A stretch of 16,042 nt of DNA from Sulfurovum sp. (GTDB lineage Bacteria > Campylobacterota > Campylobacteria > Campylobacterales > Sulfurovaceae), in NCBI GenBank assembly GCA_015661795.1, contig DQVJ01000112.1, forward strand, positions 1 through 16,042. The letters run 5' to 3'. The notes under the pieces were generated by a model. The model was not told where the DNA came from and did not search any database. It saw only the letters and a list, made by a program, of their open reading frames with translations. A program made the position numbers and the translations under genes. Positions 15,639 to 16,042 of the stretch are shown here, piece by piece (positions within the stretch are counted from its first letter, which is position 1; each line of letters starts with the position of its first letter).

Positions 15639-15657
15639 AAAAGTTATTTTACAAAAA

Positions 15658-15671
15658 ATGATGTAAATCAA
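15658..15671 (-). promoter_or_regulatory. FNR/CRP-type box upstream of the minus-strand porin
   Basis: Minus strand TTGAT-TTAC-ATCAT matches the FNR consensus TTGAT-N4-ATCAA at nine of ten fixed bases. Its centre (15664.5) is at -41.5 from the start predicted by the extended -10, the standard position for class II activation by this family. The regulator is not in the window. Confidence 0.5.
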
Positions 15672-15682
15672 TTATTAATGAT

Positions 15683-15694
15683 TTCTATATAGAA
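15683..15694. repeat. 12-bp palindrome upstream of the minus-strand porin
   Basis: TTCTATATAGAA is a perfect palindrome centred at 15688.5, 24 bp upstream of the FNR-like box centre. TCTATAT recurs at 15717 and 15739, i.e. at spacings of 33 and 22 bp. AT-rich sequence makes chance plausible. Confidence 0.35.
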
Positions 15695-15832
15695 CATTAA
15701 CAAAATACTTCAAATATCTATATAACGCATGCATTTTATCTATATTTAGAAAGATTTTTACCTGGATTACTGTATAAATTTTAAACAAACAACCCTCTGA
15801 ACCCTACGTATACACGTTATCTGTGGCTAAAC

Positions 15833-15849
15833 GTTAACTATTTGTTAAC
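15833..15849. repeat. Paired GTTAAC sites upstream of the plus-strand porin promoter
   Basis: GTTAAC at 15833-15838 and 15844-15849, spaced 11 bp, one helical turn, at about -65 and -54 from the predicted start. A spaced TAACA-N5-TGTTA (15876-15890) also lies between the -35 and -10 boxes. These look like operator half-sites; the factor is unknown. Confidence 0.45.
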
Positions 15850-15864
15850 TTTTTATTCATTTTC

Positions 15865-15894
15865 TTGACATTTATTAACAAAACATGTTATACT
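15865..15894 (+). promoter_or_regulatory. Consensus sigma70 promoter of the plus-strand porin
   Basis: TTGACA (15865-15870) and TATACT (15889-15894), spacer 18, preceded by T-rich sequence. Predicted start about 15901, leaving a 29-nt leader with AAGGAG (15917-15922). It is one of only two promoters in the window with a full -35. Confidence 0.75.
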
Positions 15895-15929
15895 ACGCTT
15901 GTATTCAAAAAAATTCAAGGAGAATTACA

Positions 15930-16042
15930 ATGAAAAAAACATTATTACTTTCAGTAGTAGCATCGACAATGATTATGGCAGGTGGCGATATCGCTCCAGT
16001 TGAGCCAGTAGTAGAAGCGCCAGTAGTAGCATCTGGTTGGGA
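15930..16042 (+). CDS. Outer-membrane porin paralogue, 3' truncated by window edge
   Basis: The first 37 residues are visible: a signal peptide (MKKTLLLSVVASTMIMAG) followed by GDIAPVEPVVEAPVVASGW. The first 29 residues are almost the same as those of the divergent porin at 14331-15593, and 32 bases in the GGDIAPVEP region are identical between the two genes. ATG 15930 has AAGGAG seven bases upstream and a consensus promoter further up. By similarity of the exported N-terminus it is most likely another porin, but the barrel itself lies outside the window, so the product call rests on the signal peptide and context. Confidence 0.75.
   Translation, partial: MKKTLLLSVVASTMIMAGGDIAPVEPVVEAPVVASGW

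Noticed and set aside
1..16042. CRISPR array, insertion sequence, prophage or defence island
   Set aside because: No spaced identical repeats, transposase, integrase or terminal inverted repeats were found; apart from the 32-bp porin repeat the window is ordinary chromosomal gene content.

Overview
The window looks like a chromosomal segment of a Campylobacterota (epsilonproteobacterial) organism, most likely a free-living Sulfurovum/Sulfurimonas-type bacterium. The basis is low GC (roughly 37-40% by eye), TATAAT -10 boxes mostly without a -35, the run gpmI | mraY-murD-tRNA-Phe, and large outer-membrane porins with short signal peptides. This assignment is inference from gene content; no database was searched.

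Layout. (1) 1-717: the 3' part of an outer-membrane beta-barrel gene with a His-rich loop, cut by the window edge. (2) 770-2286, minus strand: an OmpR-type response regulator and a histidine kinase with almost no periplasmic sensor, overlapping by 7 nt. (3) 2383-3048, plus strand: a small integral membrane protein of the COG2426 type, divergent from the regulator and sharing its short promoter region. (4) 3041-5769, minus strand: fabG, a TerB-like small acidic protein, and gpmI. A near-consensus promoter sits just after the gpmI stop. (5) 5842-8273, plus strand: mraY and murD (peptidoglycan precursor synthesis), then tRNA-Phe(GAA). (6) 8327-14097, minus strand: a complete cusCBA-like copper/silver RND efflux operon, its three genes joined by 8-nt overlaps. 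(7) 14331-15593, minus strand: a porin with its own terminator. (8) 15930-end, plus strand: the start of a divergent paralogous porin. The two porins share a complex 336-bp control region.

How the parts work together. GpmI (glycolysis/gluconeogenesis), FabG (fatty-acid elongation) and MraY/MurD (murein) are housekeeping. The accessory theme is the envelope: a tripartite Cu(I)/Ag(I) exporter with the methionine relay visible in CusA and CusB, three outer-membrane barrels, and a two-component system whose kinase probably senses within the membrane.

I found no CRISPR array, insertion sequence, phage gene or obvious defence system. The most interesting signals are in the porin-porin region: (a) an FNR/CRP-type box placed exactly at -41.5 from a predicted extended -10 promoter; (b) a set of TTAAC repeats around a consensus sigma70 promoter; and (c) a perfect 32-bp inverted repeat inside the two divergent porin genes, in frame in both, so recombination across it would swap promoters and signal peptides between the porins. 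All three are sequence observations with inferred functions.
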